The notes under the pieces are model-generated. The model was not told the DNA's origin and searched no databases. It was given only the letters and a program-made list of their open reading frames with translations. Positions 1 through 12,299 of a stretch of DNA of 64,000 nt are shown here, piece by piece. Origin of the DNA: Macrobrachium rosenbergii (Eukaryota > Arthropoda > Malacostraca > Decapoda > Palaemonidae). Both the position numbers and the translations under genes were made by a program. Position 1 is the first letter of the stretch; each line of letters opens with the position of its first letter. The DNA lies in contig NC_089744.1 of the NCBI RefSeq assembly GCF_040412425.1, forward strand, positions 34,391,243-34,455,242, read 5' to 3'.

Positions 1-1154
1 TGCGCTCTGAGAGTGCTTGACTGTTGAGAATACTTGATTATTTAAAGGAAGAATACTGTTAATTATGAGTGGAAAAGAGAAAATTCCTAAGAAAATTGTT
101 TGTTGGCTTATATATTCTATTAACACACAGAAGATAAAAGAATAATTTGACGGGTATGATTCTGAAAATAGTACTAGCTGGAAATACATCTAATTACCTG
201 GTTTAGGAGAAAGTGAAAACGGAAGGTAGCTTTGCTTAGAGAGGAAAGGAAAGAATGTGGTTGCCTGACTGATTTATCGTGCGAATCAGCCAAGCCGCAC
301 AATGACCGTTGACACTGAAAACAGATAATTTGGACTCAAAACAAGTTGTCCGAAGTGTAATTGCGGGACAGATGAGAAGATCTCGTGTACATATATAAGA
401 GGATGAAGAAGGAAGGGTGGCATAAGCATAAATGAAAAAGGTGATAAAATTTAGAAAAGAATTTACAGTTTCTTTGGAGAGGAAAAGAAGCTGTAGGGAT
501 GGGAAGTAAAGTAAAATGTTAAGAAGCAAAGAGATGTTAACCTTAATGATGCAGATAGAGATACTGTCTACAAGGAACATATTCCCTTGTCGACGGTTAA
601 GTGCTTCGAAGAAATGTGGGATGTGTTCCACAGGAGGGAGGGAGGTTAATGTAAATTTGAGAATGTCCTTATAAATGGCTGCTGACGAAGCAAAACTCCA
701 CTAAATCGATTTGCTGGATATACAAGTGAGAAAATGTGCTATTTCATGCTAGAGAAATCCAGTATCGGTATGCACTGTAAGTATGAATGAGGGGAATAAC
801 CATAGGGCTTGGAGAACGAAACGACGGTCCATTAATTTTGTGTAGAAGAAAATACTAAGCATTATAGAGCGGCACCACTGTATAGTATTCCTGTGATAAG
901 ACAGAAAAGAAATGGAAGAGGCAAGAGCAGTGCAAGTTTGGAAAATGAACCTTATTATAGAAAAGTTGGAGATTAAAGGCATAAGGTTTGAACGGGGGTC
1001 TCGGAGGAGGTTATGGGTAGTTCATGTTCAAAGACAATGGCACTTGATTGAAGCTAGTGAAGAAAAGCTGTAAAGAATAAATTAAAGTCTGAAACTTACT
1101 TAAGAAGGGAGACTTGCAAGTGAATATATGAAGAGTTAAGTTGTGAAATTGAAT
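1..1154. other. Left-edge non-coding sequence
   Basis: AT-rich sequence before the first AT array. The minus-strand frames at 236-631 and 749-982 begin at GTG or internal codons and show no domain, signal or splice context I can support. Further exons of the minus-strand gene whose exon lies at 1339-1452 could be hidden here, but I could not identify a convincing acceptor with matching phase. Confidence 0.4.
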
Positions 1155-1163
1155 GTATATAAA

Positions 1164-1246
<83 letters not shown>
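1155..1246. repeat. (AT)n microsatellite
   Basis: About 90 bp of nearly pure AT dinucleotides. It creates a false tyrosine-isoleucine frame on the minus strand. Confidence 0.97.
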
Positions 1247-1248
<2 letters not shown>

Positions 1249-1338
1249 GGAAAAAACAAAAGTAACCCCATTATTCCTTCGAATGCATAAAAACTTCCAG
1301 TGCCAACGTAAGTGACAAAGCGACAATCAGAACCTCAC

Positions 1339-1452
1339 CTCTGTTTCCCCTCCTGGTTTCTATTTTGGTCAGCGGGTCGCCCTCGGTTCTCCTAGTGGGC
1401 GCCAATGAGCTACTATTTCCGTCGTCGTTACCTGCAGCGCCTGATCCACCTG
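1339..1452 (-). CDS. Exon of unidentified minus-strand host gene (alternative fourth exon, runs off left edge)
   Basis: Read on the minus strand, this stretch runs from an acceptor (ctactcag) to a strong donor (GTGAGG) and is open in one frame. It starts with two bases that complete the split codon left by the exon at 7351-7440 and ends with one base over, so further coding exons must follow beyond the window edge. The 37 full codons encode a Gly/Ser/Asp-rich opening (GGSGAAGNDDGNSSS) and then a basic stretch, which looks disordered. A branch-point-like ctaac lies just upstream. The acceptor is a tandem CAGCAG, so either AG keeps the frame and the product may differ by one residue. No known family recognised. 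It competes with the terminal exon at 4770-4972, which is phase-compatible with the same upstream exon. Confidence 0.5.
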
Positions 1453-2084
1453 CTGAGTAGTTTTTAGTTAGATATCTGAAATCCTCATCACTTCGACTGC
1501 TGCTTCCATTACCTTTTATAATAACTATAGTAATGCTATCGAGAAATTGAAACCAGATTTTTGATAATTGCCATTAACAACAATAGCTACAGTAATAATA
1601 ACAATAAGCAAGTTTTATCGGTTTGGATATTAGAAGTGCTACCACTTGAACACATTTGCATTACAATTTGCCACTAATTGAACCTGAAGGGAACTTCAGA
1701 AAGGACTTCATTGAATGGAAACTTTAATCCGTTTAATGCCAGGTACGTCCAGCTATTTACTCTCGATCAATATTTTTTGTTTATGCGAGCCCGTTGCTCT
1801 AAAATTTCGTTTCCTGCTTGATTTTCTGAATCGGCTTGTTCCTGCTCTCTTTGTTTTATGGCGGTTATTTGGAAACTGGGGTTTCCCCTTATAGAACAGA
1901 CTAAACAAATCTGGATATTTTTAAGTTTTAAAGCTTCAGGTCCTGAACAGATCTGATTCAGACGTTCTTTCCGTCAACGAAAATTATTGTCCAGTATGTT
2001 TGATTCTGATCTGAGGTTTACATCCTTAGTTATTAAATAAAAAATACTTTCAGGAACGAGTACAAAAACCTCCCGACTTTGTTT
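1453..2084. other. Intronic or intergenic AT-rich sequence
   Basis: Unique-looking sequence with no supported gene or repeat. It would be intron between the 1339-1452 exon and the upstream exon of the minus-strand host gene. Confidence 0.4.
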
Positions 2085-4000
2085 ATTATTATTATTATTA
2101 TTAATTATTATTCAGTAGATGAGACCTATTCTTATGGAACAAGCCCACAGCCGCCATTAACTTTAAATTCAAGCCTCCAAAGAACATGGTGTTCATTAGG
2201 AAGAGGTAAGAGGAAGTAAAGGGAAATACAGAAAGAAGAGATCCCACTTATTAAAAAAAGAAAAAATAAGTTAATAAATAGATAAAAATGTATTAAAATG
2301 TAAGAAGAATAGCATTAGGGCAGTAATGCATTGCATTTTTGCTTGAACTTCTGAAGTTCCAACTGCACGACATCCTCTGGGAGGTTGTTCCACAGTCCAA
2401 CGGTGTGAGGAATAAAGAACCTCTGGAACTGAAAAGTTCGACAGCGAGGCACACTTGCTGCATATTGGTGCTGCTGTTCAGCGAATCTGGTTGCTCTCGG
2501 CAGATAAAGGGGATCAGGGATCAATTGTAAATGTGAAAGATCTCTGTTGAAATACAACTTATGAAAAACTGACACACAAGAGACCATCCGTCGATGGTCC
2601 AAGTCATAACTGCTACTATTAGGAAACAGAAACTTACCACCACGAACCACTCTATCTAAACGAGATAAATTACTGGTAAAAGCCACACCGGACAACAGTA
2701 ATCCAGTAAAGGAAGTACAAATGACCTAAAACAGGTTGCATTGATTTTACCAGTGTTATAAATACATGAGGCCTTACGGACAATATCTAACTTTAGTGCG
2801 GCATTTGCTAAAAATTTTATTAGATGTTTCTCGAAAGTTAGGTGTGAGTCAAAGTTACACCTAGAATAGTTAAAGCTTCAGTCTCAATCAGCAAAGTTCC
2901 ATCCACCTAAAGGGGAGGATGGGGTGGGAAATCTGTGCGAGATCTGCTAATCAATAGTGTTTTCGTTTTACTGAAGTTCAGCCTCATACCACCACCGACT
3001 ACACCATTACCTGATCCGGTCCATGTCCCCCATGGAGGCTGAGGGCAGCTCCATTCCTTATAAGTGGAGACTTTACTACACCCACCAGTGTTGTATCATC
3101 GGCATACTAAACAATCTTGTTTTCCAGGCCAACAACCATATTACTTGTATACACTAAAAATAACAGTGGACCAAAAACACTGCCCTGTGGAACTCCAGAC
3201 ACAATAGGTCTTGGTTCACTAAAGATCCCGTCCACAGCAACTCGCTGCTGCCTACTTGTAAGGAAACCTTGAAGCAATCCTAAAACATATCCACCCACTC
3301 CAAGATTCTGAAGTTTATAAATAAGGGCCTTGTGATTCACTAAATCGAAAGCAGTACTTGTATACCCTTATCAAGGTTCTCTTGCAAATGGCACAGCAAG
3401 TCTAAAAGAGCATCTCAGGTACCCGTCTGCTTCCTGTATGCATATTGACTATCAGCTAACAATCCTTTAGAATCCATATACTTATATAGTGGCTTAAAAA
3501 TAAGTTTTTCAGCAACTTTGGAGAGCACAGGGGGAATAGAGATTGGCCTGTAGTTCCCGCAGTCAGCAGATATGCCACTCTTTGGAACAGGCACTGTATT
3601 ACTAAGCTTGCGCTCATCCACAAAGGTACTACGTCTACATGAACATCTATAAAATCTAGTAATCTTTGAAGACAACACGCTAGAAATTTTTTTAAAAAAC
3701 AAGGGGAAGAAACTATCAGTATCTTCTCCACCCCAGCTATCAAGATTATCCAGAATTTTCTGAACATCCCTGGAATGCAAATTTTGTAAGAGTAGGTTCA
3801 GGATGACAAGTATCAGGGAGAGGGACATCCTCAGGTGATTGCTTAGCTTCACAAGCTCGATGAAGCAGTTCTGCCTTTTCCCTAGGCCAGTAACCAGTCT
3901 ACCATCTCTATTAGTAGTGGTGGAATGGAAGACGAGCCTGACCCAAAGATAGATGATGCCAATTTGTCCATCACAGATGAGGCTGAGTAGTTCCTTCAAG
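2085..4000 (-). mobile_element. Non-LTR retrotransposon (LINE), 5'-truncated and decayed
   Basis: The minus strand encodes pieces of a reverse transcriptase in order. At 3999-3415 there is the fingers region with the conserved NYRPIS motif and upstream PVPKSG. At 3340-3107 there is the palm with AFD, then SGVPQGSVFGPLLF. At 3106-3095 the catalytic YADD is encoded directly after a TAG stop at 3107-3109, so a single nonsense codon breaks the palm. At 2695-2315 there is a C-terminal region of the type ending in WNNLPEDVV, common in jockey/CR1/I-like LINEs. A frame change lies between the first two pieces. The 3' end is an AAT-repeat tail at about 2085-2113. The element is inactive. The exact clade is uncertain without alignment. 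Confidence 0.85.
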
Positions 4001-4769
4001 TTTCCTCTTCAAGGAATTATTGTAATTTCTCTCGGCTGTATGGGTGTGCATGTTAGAAATAAATAGCCAAAACGCTCCCCCGAGACAACTAAAATTGCCG
4101 AGGCACCGTCGGTTATGACGACCTTTTTCCACATCCAGGTTTAAAAAAAAATATGCTGACTGACTTACTGCCCTGTGAAGAAGCTTCCAATCTTGGATGG
4201 AAATTACCAGATGCCGTTTGTTCCAGCTCAGATTCCAGTGCGTTCGAGTCCCTGCCGTCTCTGCGCCACTGGGATTCTGGTTCTCTAAAGTCTTCCCCAT
4301 GGCTGGCCCATCCTGGACTCGGCAGTAACATTTCGTTGTTGTCTCTTCCACACCACCCTGATAACGGTAATCCCGAGTCTTTGCCGCTTGCGTCCGATGG
4401 CAACATGCGCTTAGCTTGTGCTATGGATGAGAAACATTCGTCTTTTGATAAAGACCTAAATTGACTTTGTTCTTTTTGAAAAGATGTATGTTTCCTTCCT
4501 TTTCACAAAGGTCAATAAACACTTCTAAACTGAATATGCAAGACCCGAAAACATTTTTTTTTTTGACATGAAGTGCATTAAAACTTAAGATTCAGTACAA
4601 TATAAACTGAGATACAACCCACTGACTGTATGAAATATAACTGGCAAATCTTTAAGATCTTATTGTCGAAACATTCATGATTTCAGTAATGAAGTTCAGT
4701 GGCGAAACATGTGATAGATCTATGTTAAAACGTGTGAGGTGCATGATTAATTAGTCTCATCTATCATAA
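4001..4769. other. Sequence between LINE and host terminal exon
   Basis: Contains a moderately GC-rich block (4110-4460) open on both strands, but with no splice context or recognisable domain. The part nearest 4770 would be the 3' untranslated region of the minus-strand gene. No clear AATAAA was seen there on the minus strand. Confidence 0.35.
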
Positions 4770-4972
4770 TCAACCAACAGAGAGAGGATTAAACTCTCGA
4801 CATTCCCCACCACTGACGTCGTATCTGAGTTGTCCTCGAGCTTCGTAGCCGGAGAAGGTGGGGTAATGAGAAGTGCCTGGATGTTCGTGCGAGGGAGCAA
4901 AGGGGCGAAAACTCGAACCTTCCAAATCGCGAAAGGTTCCTGAATAGTTCCCTACGTCGCCGTATGGCACGC
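4770..4972 (-). CDS. Terminal exon of unidentified minus-strand host gene
   Basis: On the minus strand an acceptor (catacttctag) is followed by two bases that complete the split glycine codon left by the exon at 7351-7440. After these come 66 codons and a TGA at 4772-4770. Base composition is balanced (coding-like), unlike the AT-rich flanks. The peptide is rich in Gly, Ser, Tyr, Pro and Phe, with segments such as VPYGDVGNYSGTFRDLEG and HYPTFSGYEARGQLRYD, and shows no membrane segment. Joined through phases 0, 1 and 1 to the three upstream exons it gives a complete 123-residue protein. I do not recognise the family. It is an alternative to the exon at 1339-1452, or the normal end of the gene if that exon belongs elsewhere. 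Confidence 0.55.
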
Positions 4973-6716
4973 CTAGAAGTATGCAATATTGGATGAGACT
5001 GCAACATTAACATAGCAATAACAATGTAAAAAAACGGTAATAATCTATTGGAAAAGGCTTGGTTATTATTGATTACAATAACAATAATACAGTAATAGTA
5101 ATAATTATCATTAATAGTAAGAGTAGCAGCTGTAGCACCTCATCCTGTAAGAAACCTTAAAAAAAAACGCGAAACTTCAATGGTAGACACAAAACCCACT
5201 CTATCTTCCTTGTATTGTATTATAATGGCTAAGATCAAAAACAACTCTTCAGCTGGGACTTTTGAGAGCCTATTGCGGCCCCTTTTCCGACCTGAGTTAC
5301 CGGGTATTTGCGAAACAGAAACAAACTTGGACTCTGAGTAAAAATGTGCACTAGTGTGCATCGGTTACATTTACAGAACTTCCGTGAGAGAATATAAAGG
5401 TTGGGTGATGTAGAGGAGAAGATTATGAGCTTAAGCGTTTTTTGTTTTATTTACCAACATCCCTTCCGAATTTCTGTTGTTAAAACTTAAAAGATACGCT
5501 TGATCAGGGCTCTGCAGCATTCGCTATGGAAACAAGTAACCTTTGAGAACTCTGCTGACCATGCGTTTCGTTTGCAGTATTATCTTTTGCACTAGAAGAG
5601 TACAAACAGAAAATCAGTGTGTTCAGTGGCTCACCCGTATTTTAGATATATTAGCCAATTTTTGTATGGAATTCGATGAAAGCAAGATTCTTGATAATTA
5701 TTATCCACAAATAAAAAAAATCTATGATATTGGCAGAGATATGATGACGGTATGTATTTAATTTGCTAAGGAACCCAGAACAATTTAGTAAGTTCATTTT
5801 ATTCCTTCATTGCACCTCACTAAAAAAAAAAAAAGAGACCGATGAAAAATTATCTCTTTTTGGACGATTTATACTGACACGATGTCATAACAAATAGTTT
5901 CGATTTTATTACTTTTAGGGAGCCGGCCAGTTCTGAGTGTTCTATCAATTTTTTTAACAGGAATCCAGTGAAACACTGGGGAGGGCATTCCCAAATATTG
6001 TAATCTGAGCGTTTAGGATATGCGATCAACGTTTTGCTAGATACAGAATTATGCTCTGAAGGACACTTGATGGAAAAGGCGTTCAACAAAGCCAAAACCA
6101 AATATACCACTATCCAGGTTCACTTAGGCTTCGTGCTTATAAAGCGAACCGGATATTTCCTTCTCTGCCTTTCCACCATTCAAATCTTGAGTATGATGCA
6201 GAATCACGAAGAAATTATTTTGAAATAAAACAAAAGAAATTAAAAGAGATGAATGAAATTATGAATTTCCATGCATTTGCAGATTTAAAGTAAGTAACAT
6301 CACAGAGCATACAATGGACAATGCGTTAGTAAAACACAGCTGGGATCAAGATCACATGATTGAATGGAAAAGAGCTAAATTTATATTTAAGTTTCGACAC
6401 GGGCTACAGAAACTTAGTCGAGCGGTATTCAGTGGAAGGTAACGAGGCTTTTTCTCTGGAAGATCACTCTATAAACCGAGTAGCACCATCCACTTTCATC
6501 AGATATTTTACAGCACGGGGTTATGGTTCCTTCAAGCATGTGGCCTGGTGGTGATGCTTTCTCTTCATTTCTCACTCCTGTAAAAAGATTGCGAGTTGAG
6601 CCTTTAGCTGCAAGCGCCCTTGCGGTTCGTCAGTGACTGGAGTAATCAAGTGATGGTAGTAAAGAGAATGGAAACATCTAACAGGTTTCCTTAAGGGCTG
6701 CTTTTTTGAAATATAG
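4973..6716. other. Intronic sequence, no supported gene
   Basis: Intron between the exons at 4770-4972 and 7351-7440 on the minus strand. Short frames on both strands (for example 5543-5761 plus and 5850-6110 minus) have no family signature and no paired splice sites. Confidence 0.4.
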
Positions 6717-6997
6717 GTTGTCAAGCCAAGATGTAGGACACTTTGGGCCATTCAGCTCTTAGGACAGTAAAAAGAGGGAGTTGGAGTGGCTTGGCAGTAA
6801 CATAGACTTCCAGAAAATAAAGGAGGTGAAGTACAAAGATCTCAAGGTGGAACTGGGAGAAAACCCCACAGTTACACTTAGCAGTAATAGCCAGAGAGGA
6901 TAGACAGCAAAAGGTAAAGTAAAAGGCTAAAAAATGGGTGCAATCAGGGGCCGAAGGAACTCTACAAAAACCTCTTGGTAATGTATACAATGCCTCT
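6717..6997. repeat. Dispersed repeat, copy A (partner at 14304-14577)
   Basis: About 280 bp shared in the same orientation with 14304-14577. Both begin with the phrase tgtcaagccaag, continue through a 'gccgttcagc'-like segment and a 'aaaggaggtgaagtgcaagg'-like segment, and end at 'gaggccgaaggg'. Similarity by eye is moderate. Probably a short non-autonomous repeat family. No tRNA-like promoter seen. Confidence 0.65.
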
Positions 6998-7350
6998 CCT
7001 CACGGAGAAATGAGGATTCATCTTATTTTTGGAAAATATACATATATTTTTTTTTTGCTGCCATTGGAGTCCATGTTTGCTTTCATTTTTTTAAATACCG
7101 TTTATTTCTGGTTGAAACTGGAAGTCTTGACTTTTGGATAAGCTTACAAACCTACAATTTTGAATTTTATTTTTCTAGAATTATCGTCATATAGTGGAAC
7201 ACGCCACTAAAAACTAATATTATTAGATTTTTTATTTCGAATAAATAAAAAAATGGAGCCCTCCCCAACTGACAAACAAGCTTAGAGGCACACCAGACCA
7301 ATATTTGCAAATCTGTTCCCCGTGAAATTTGAAGCGGGAGATTTAATTAC

Positions 7351-7440
7351 CTGATATGTCTTCTGCTGTTCCTGTTGCATCACAGATTGACTTGAATTCT
7401 TCCTCGGAGATTTCATCTAGAGTTTCCAGGTACTCGCCAA
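7351..7440 (-). CDS. Third exon of unidentified minus-strand host gene
   Basis: A 90 bp exon bounded by acceptor attgatag and donor GTAATT on the minus strand. It begins with two bases completing a Leu codon with the single base left by the exon at 11845-11899. It then has 29 codons (GEYLETLDEISEEEFKSIC, then DATGTAEDIS) and leaves one base, so phase enters at 1 and exits at 1. The peptide is strongly acidic and predicted helical. Two downstream exons (4770-4972 and 1339-1452) both fit its exit phase. Function not recognised. Confidence 0.65.
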
Positions 7441-7759
7441 CTATCAATAAGAATATTTTTATTGAAAATAGAAGCCTAGAACTCTAGATTACCGACATAG
7501 CTGGAGTCAACGACATGCTACTACCAAGTAAATAACGCGTATGTATGTGCTAGAAGTACACACACCCCAATATACACATTTAAAACCATTAATCCGTGTC
7601 TCCTAACGGGGTGGCTTTCCAGGGGAGAAAAGACAATGATCACTGCCATATTCACAACTAGGTTACACATTCATGGAAGAACTCACTGCTCAGAGAACGT
7701 CCACACATTTAGCCACTTACTAGCAGCGTGTCGCAGTCCCCTAGACAAACTGTCATTTA

Positions 7760-8760
7760 CTTCTGTCTTATATGCAGTATCTTGCTTCTTGGATATTTAA
7801 CCCGCTCCTTCCATTACCATATTCACTCCATCCATCCATTCCTTTTGTAGGTCTTCCGCTCCTCATTTCTCAAACAGCTCCAGTTGTACACGTTTTTAAT
7901 CAACCTTTCCTCCATTCTTTCCACATCACTGAACTGCCTCAAAGCATTCTGATTCATCTTTTTACCGACATTAATTCTTTTACTAACCTTTTGCATCTCC
8001 ATGTATCTCACCCTTCAGCTTTTTTGGTACCACAAATACAGGTCCAGTTCATCTCTACAGCTTTCACATTCTTTCTTTCATTTGCATACAACATCCCTGC
8101 TAAACTTCCATAAAGGAGAGCTGGTTCAACAACCCCTTCATGAACCTTGGCTTCCATAGACCTTTCCCTCCTCAAAAAAATACCCTAATTCCTGGTCATC
8201 TGCTTAATCACCCTTTCACCACAATACCGCAAAATCTCGCTTGTAACCGCATCAGCTCTTCGTGTCTACATTTTTCAGTCTTTTGATTGTCCTCCTTACA
8301 GCCTCAAACAAAACTTCCACGACCATTATTAAACTTACCCTAACCCTTTCCACTCTTGCATCATCCAGCTTAGCTTCTGTCCTACCTTCCTTATTCAAAA
8401 AAATTTTTAAGCTACTCACTCCATCGACCCAGGACTGCATTATCTTGAAGCAGCATCTCTCCATTTTACAACTTTTGTTCTGGAATCCATTTGTTCATTA
8501 ATCTATCTTCTTGTAGAGCAATTTCTCATTCTCCTTGAAGCCCTTGTTCCCTCCCCCAGTGTCATTACACGCCTTTTTTCTCACCTTCTTAGCCTCCTTG
8601 TGGTCCTCCTGTACTTCTGCACACAATCCTCCCTTTTGTCCTGTAATTGCAGCTCAAATAACCTTGTTCCTTCACCAAACTTCTCATTTATTCTCAACCC
8701 CACTCACACTTTTATTCCATCTTCTTGTTTTCCATAAAAGAGAATAGCACATAACAAGAT
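7760..8760 (-). mobile_element. LINE ORF2 C-terminal fragment, degenerate
   Basis: On the plus strand this block is strikingly pyrimidine-rich. On the minus strand it reads as the tail of a LINE open reading frame, broken by stops. The clearest piece, 8011-7823, contains the 'NALRQFSDVERMEERLIK' type of segment seen near the C-terminus of RTE-like elements, where FGHVERM is usual. The piece at 8464-8252 (SWVDGV, RVRVSLIMVVEVLFEAVRRT) has the same flavour. Order and strand agree with one decayed insertion. No ends found. Confidence 0.5.
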
Positions 8761-9944
8761 GATGCTAGGGTAGAAGACACATGATATGGAAGTTTATTAT
8801 CAGTAAAAATTAATCAGATATGGGGTCCCTAAACTGTAAGGGAGTAATTGCGAGCGTAGCCACGTGGGAAAAAGCAATAAAATTAGTTTATGTATAAAAA
8901 CTATTAATCTTCATATAATTTTAGAAGCTATTATAGTATAATAATTGGGTTTATAGAATTAGGAGTCTAAGGAAATAAAATGTAGAATATTTGAAGTGAA
9001 GTTGCATAACTGTACAGTGGTGTGTAAGAGAAAGAATAAGTTGGTGAAGGATAATGAGGGCAATAAAAAGGTACGGTGCATTGATTAACAGTATATCGCA
9101 AATCAGTCATGCTGTAGGGTAAAAGCAGATGCAGAGAGAAATACTGAATTGCAAATGAATCTAAGAATGAACGATACAAACAGAGGGATTCTGTGGGCAG
9201 ATCATTCAGTCTTGCGTCAAATGAGTGAGCACTCAGAAGAGTTGTTGAATGTGGAGAGTAGAAGAGAGCTAGCTTTGCTTGATGCAAAAGTGGACGAGCT
9301 TCTTGTACTAATAGCAACTGAAAATAATGTTGTTATAGACGATGGAAAAATGGATGCGGTAGGTTTTTATATTTTTTGGGGAGTTGATGAGATGGCTAAT
9401 GGCAAATTCAAGTATATGGTAGGATATACGCAAAAGGTTCGTTTCCAGTATGAAAGCAAAAACTGGAAGGCATGAGACAATGTTGAGACATCTTACCTTT
9501 ATGTAAATACTATACTATGTGGATGCTTAACATGAACAAAAGATGCAAGGTGGAATCTGATCAAATAAATTGCGAATGTAGTATCTAAGCAGTAAGATCA
9601 TTTGAAAATGCTAAAAAAATGAAGAGATATAGACAGATGGCAAAAATGGCATAGATGGAAAAATAGATGAGTGTTTTAAAGTGGCGCGGTCAAGTGGAAA
9701 GACTGAAAAATTTGAGTTAAGGAGAGAGGGCAGAATGCGAAATTTCAGGAGGAAGCAAGAGAGTGACAGGGAGGAGCTGCCAAGATGGCGAGGGAGGGAT
9801 CGGTGTTGGATTAGACGTGCCACAGCACCGAGGATTTGCACAAGTGCATACCCCATACCACATAGCGGTGGGTGGTGCCCTGTGAGTGTGACTGGAACAG
9901 CGCACTGTTGCAAAGCATTCACTGTGGACATAGAAAGCAGCTTT
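8761..9944. other. Intronic sequence with weak open frames
   Basis: Lies in intron 2 of the minus-strand gene. The plus frame at 9149-9475 (108 codons) is purine-rich and could be more LINE debris, but no motif supports it. Nothing else identified. Confidence 0.35.
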
Positions 9945-10178
9945 TATGCAGTGAGATTTTATGAAGCTAAATTTGGCAAGTGCTCATGACGCTTGATTTA
10001 GCGTGAGAATTGACCACTTTAATTCTGACGAGAGAATTGCTGATGATAAACATGTTACAAGAGTTTACATGATTAAGTTTGAACGGAGTTCATGAACCTG
10101 AATTTTATGAGTTTTAAAAGATTAAAAGGTATTAAATTTGGTGGAAGAGTTTATGAAATTAATTTTCATGAAAGAGTA
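9945..10178. repeat. Degenerate 'catgag-attaa' repeat, copy A (partner at 13725-13942)
   Basis: This block and 13725-13942 align in the same orientation. Both run from 'caagtgctc' through 'ttgaacgga', 'ttttaaaagattaaa' and 'ttaattttcatgaaa'. Within each copy short phrases resembling catgagattaa recur every 20-40 bp, suggesting an old degenerate tandem array. In copy A it runs directly into a CA/AT microsatellite. Confidence 0.6.
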
Positions 10179-10179
10179 C

Positions 10180-10331
<152 letters not shown>

Positions 10332-10389
10332 CATGGGCATTAACCCACTTCCACCACGATAGCTCATTGGTACGTTTGCAGATTCGGCA

Positions 10390-10680
10390 TTAACTTATAC
10401 CTATCTTGGTCGCTCAGTGGTATGACCGTCGATTGGAGTTGTTGGGAGGTACTAAGTCGTGGGATCGAGACCGGAGGTACCGATCCATTTATCTCTTATA
10501 AAATTCTCCTTCGGTGATGATTCCCCATCGGGATATTTCCGAAGTAGCGTGAATTGGATATTAAACGACATTTGTAGCTTCATAATTGTATATAAATCAC
10601 GGTGTGATAAAAATTTCATAATAAGAGCTGCGTGTTCCAAACGTACCAGTGAGCCATCATGGTGGAGGTCTCCTATAGTA
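10390..10680 (+). repeat. tRNA-headed SINE-like sequence (family 2)
   Basis: The segment at about 10405-10490 has an A-box-like stretch (ggtcgctcagtggtatgacc) and, after a variable-length gap, a B-box-like gggatcgagacc, in tRNA order and spacing. It is followed by unrelated sequence, as in a tRNA-derived SINE. The predicted tRNA would be badly folded, so I do not call a functional tRNA. No second copy of the head was found in the window. Confidence 0.45.
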
Positions 10681-11209
<529 letters not shown>

Positions 11210-11302
11210 AACTTTAGGAGAGCGCTGCGCCGCTCAGTTGGTTGCACCTTATAGCTTGACATTAGGTGAGGAAGATACGGCTGTCTTTGAAGTCCAGTGA
11301 TT

Positions 11303-11583
11303 ATGTTCATTCTGTTTCAAGTGTAATTCTAAATGATTATGCTGAACTGAGAAGTTGCAGGCGCTGATCACTTAGGTTTAAAATGACACTAACATATGAC
11401 GGATAGCCTACTGTACTTACATGAAAATATATACTTGCATGCATGCATAGATAATCTGCTGGAAAAAAAAATGAAAAGAGCGTAGTTAAGAAGATTATAT
11501 TAAGCAGAAGTATCACACGTCGATACTGGACATTATATCCTGAGAGTTCGGACTAGCCATTGCCCTTTCCTATCAAAATTCGA
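11303..11583. repeat. Direct segmental repeat, copy A (partner at 12682-12966)
   Basis: About 280 bp aligned in the same orientation with 12682-12966, from 'gttcattctgtttcaa' to the region around 'gagttcgga'. The two copies flank exon 2 of the minus-strand gene (11845-11899). Both copies keep a minus-strand acceptor-like and donor-like pair around a 35-38 bp core (see findings). Confidence 0.7.
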
Positions 11584-11844
11584 AAAAGCTAATTGTATTT
11601 GCTTTGATTTCCGCTAACTTTCTGTGTGAGCATTTCAAAACTCAGCCACAATCAGTCAGTAATTTAACTAATCATAACAAATAAAAATTACAGACTGATT
11701 CTTTACTCATGCGAAGAATCAGCACCTTGCGAATTTCATGAGCATTTTTGTTTCACGAACTTGAAGCTTCGAGGATTTTAATTGTGGTTGCATGCACTTG
11801 TTCGCTAAAAACTGTCCGGGTTCGTATTGACAGGTGCTACTTAC

Positions 11845-11899
11845 GGTCAAGCGCGTTCAAGCTCTCTTCTAAAATTTCATCAGCTGGAATGTCCTGTTC
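11845..11899 (-). CDS. Second exon of unidentified minus-strand host gene
   Basis: A 55 bp exon with a good polypyrimidine acceptor (ctgtttcag) and a consensus donor GTAAGT on the minus strand. It enters in phase 0, encodes EQDIPADEILEESLNALD, and leaves one base that pairs with the two-base start of the exon at 7351-7440. It is acidic and probably helical. The consistent phases across four exons are the main evidence that this is a real gene rather than chance splice sites. Confidence 0.65.
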
Positions 11900-12299
11900 C
11901 TGAAACAGAAATTTCTGTTACTAATCGCTTACATCCGTAGGGCTACATGCATCCGATGAAGGCTTTGGTGAACAATATTACTATTAGTAATTATTAATGA
12001 ACATCACGTCTTCTGAAGCAGTACTATTAAGTCCACTTTCTTATAAATTTCATGCTTTGAATCTCTTGATGAAATTGATACAAAGAAAGAAAAACACAGG
12101 GAATAGTTTTTTTTTTTCTGAAATATTGTTGTGTGGCATAACAGCAACAATTAGATAGGCTTAGCTGTGTGTTTTTTTTAATTTATCCAAACTTTTTTAG
12201 GGGGGGGGAAGGAACTCTTCTACATTAGACACACCTTACATATCCTGGTAAGCCTCTCAATTACATGAGCACCACTCTACTTCATTATCTTAACTTGTA

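Noticed and set aside
4153..4464. 103-codon plus-strand frame next to the LINE
   Set aside because: Both strands are open across the same block and there is no motif or splice context.
10405..10490. Functional tRNA gene
   Set aside because: A- and B-box-like stretches exist, but the distance and stems do not make a sound cloverleaf. Better explained as a tRNA-derived SINE head.
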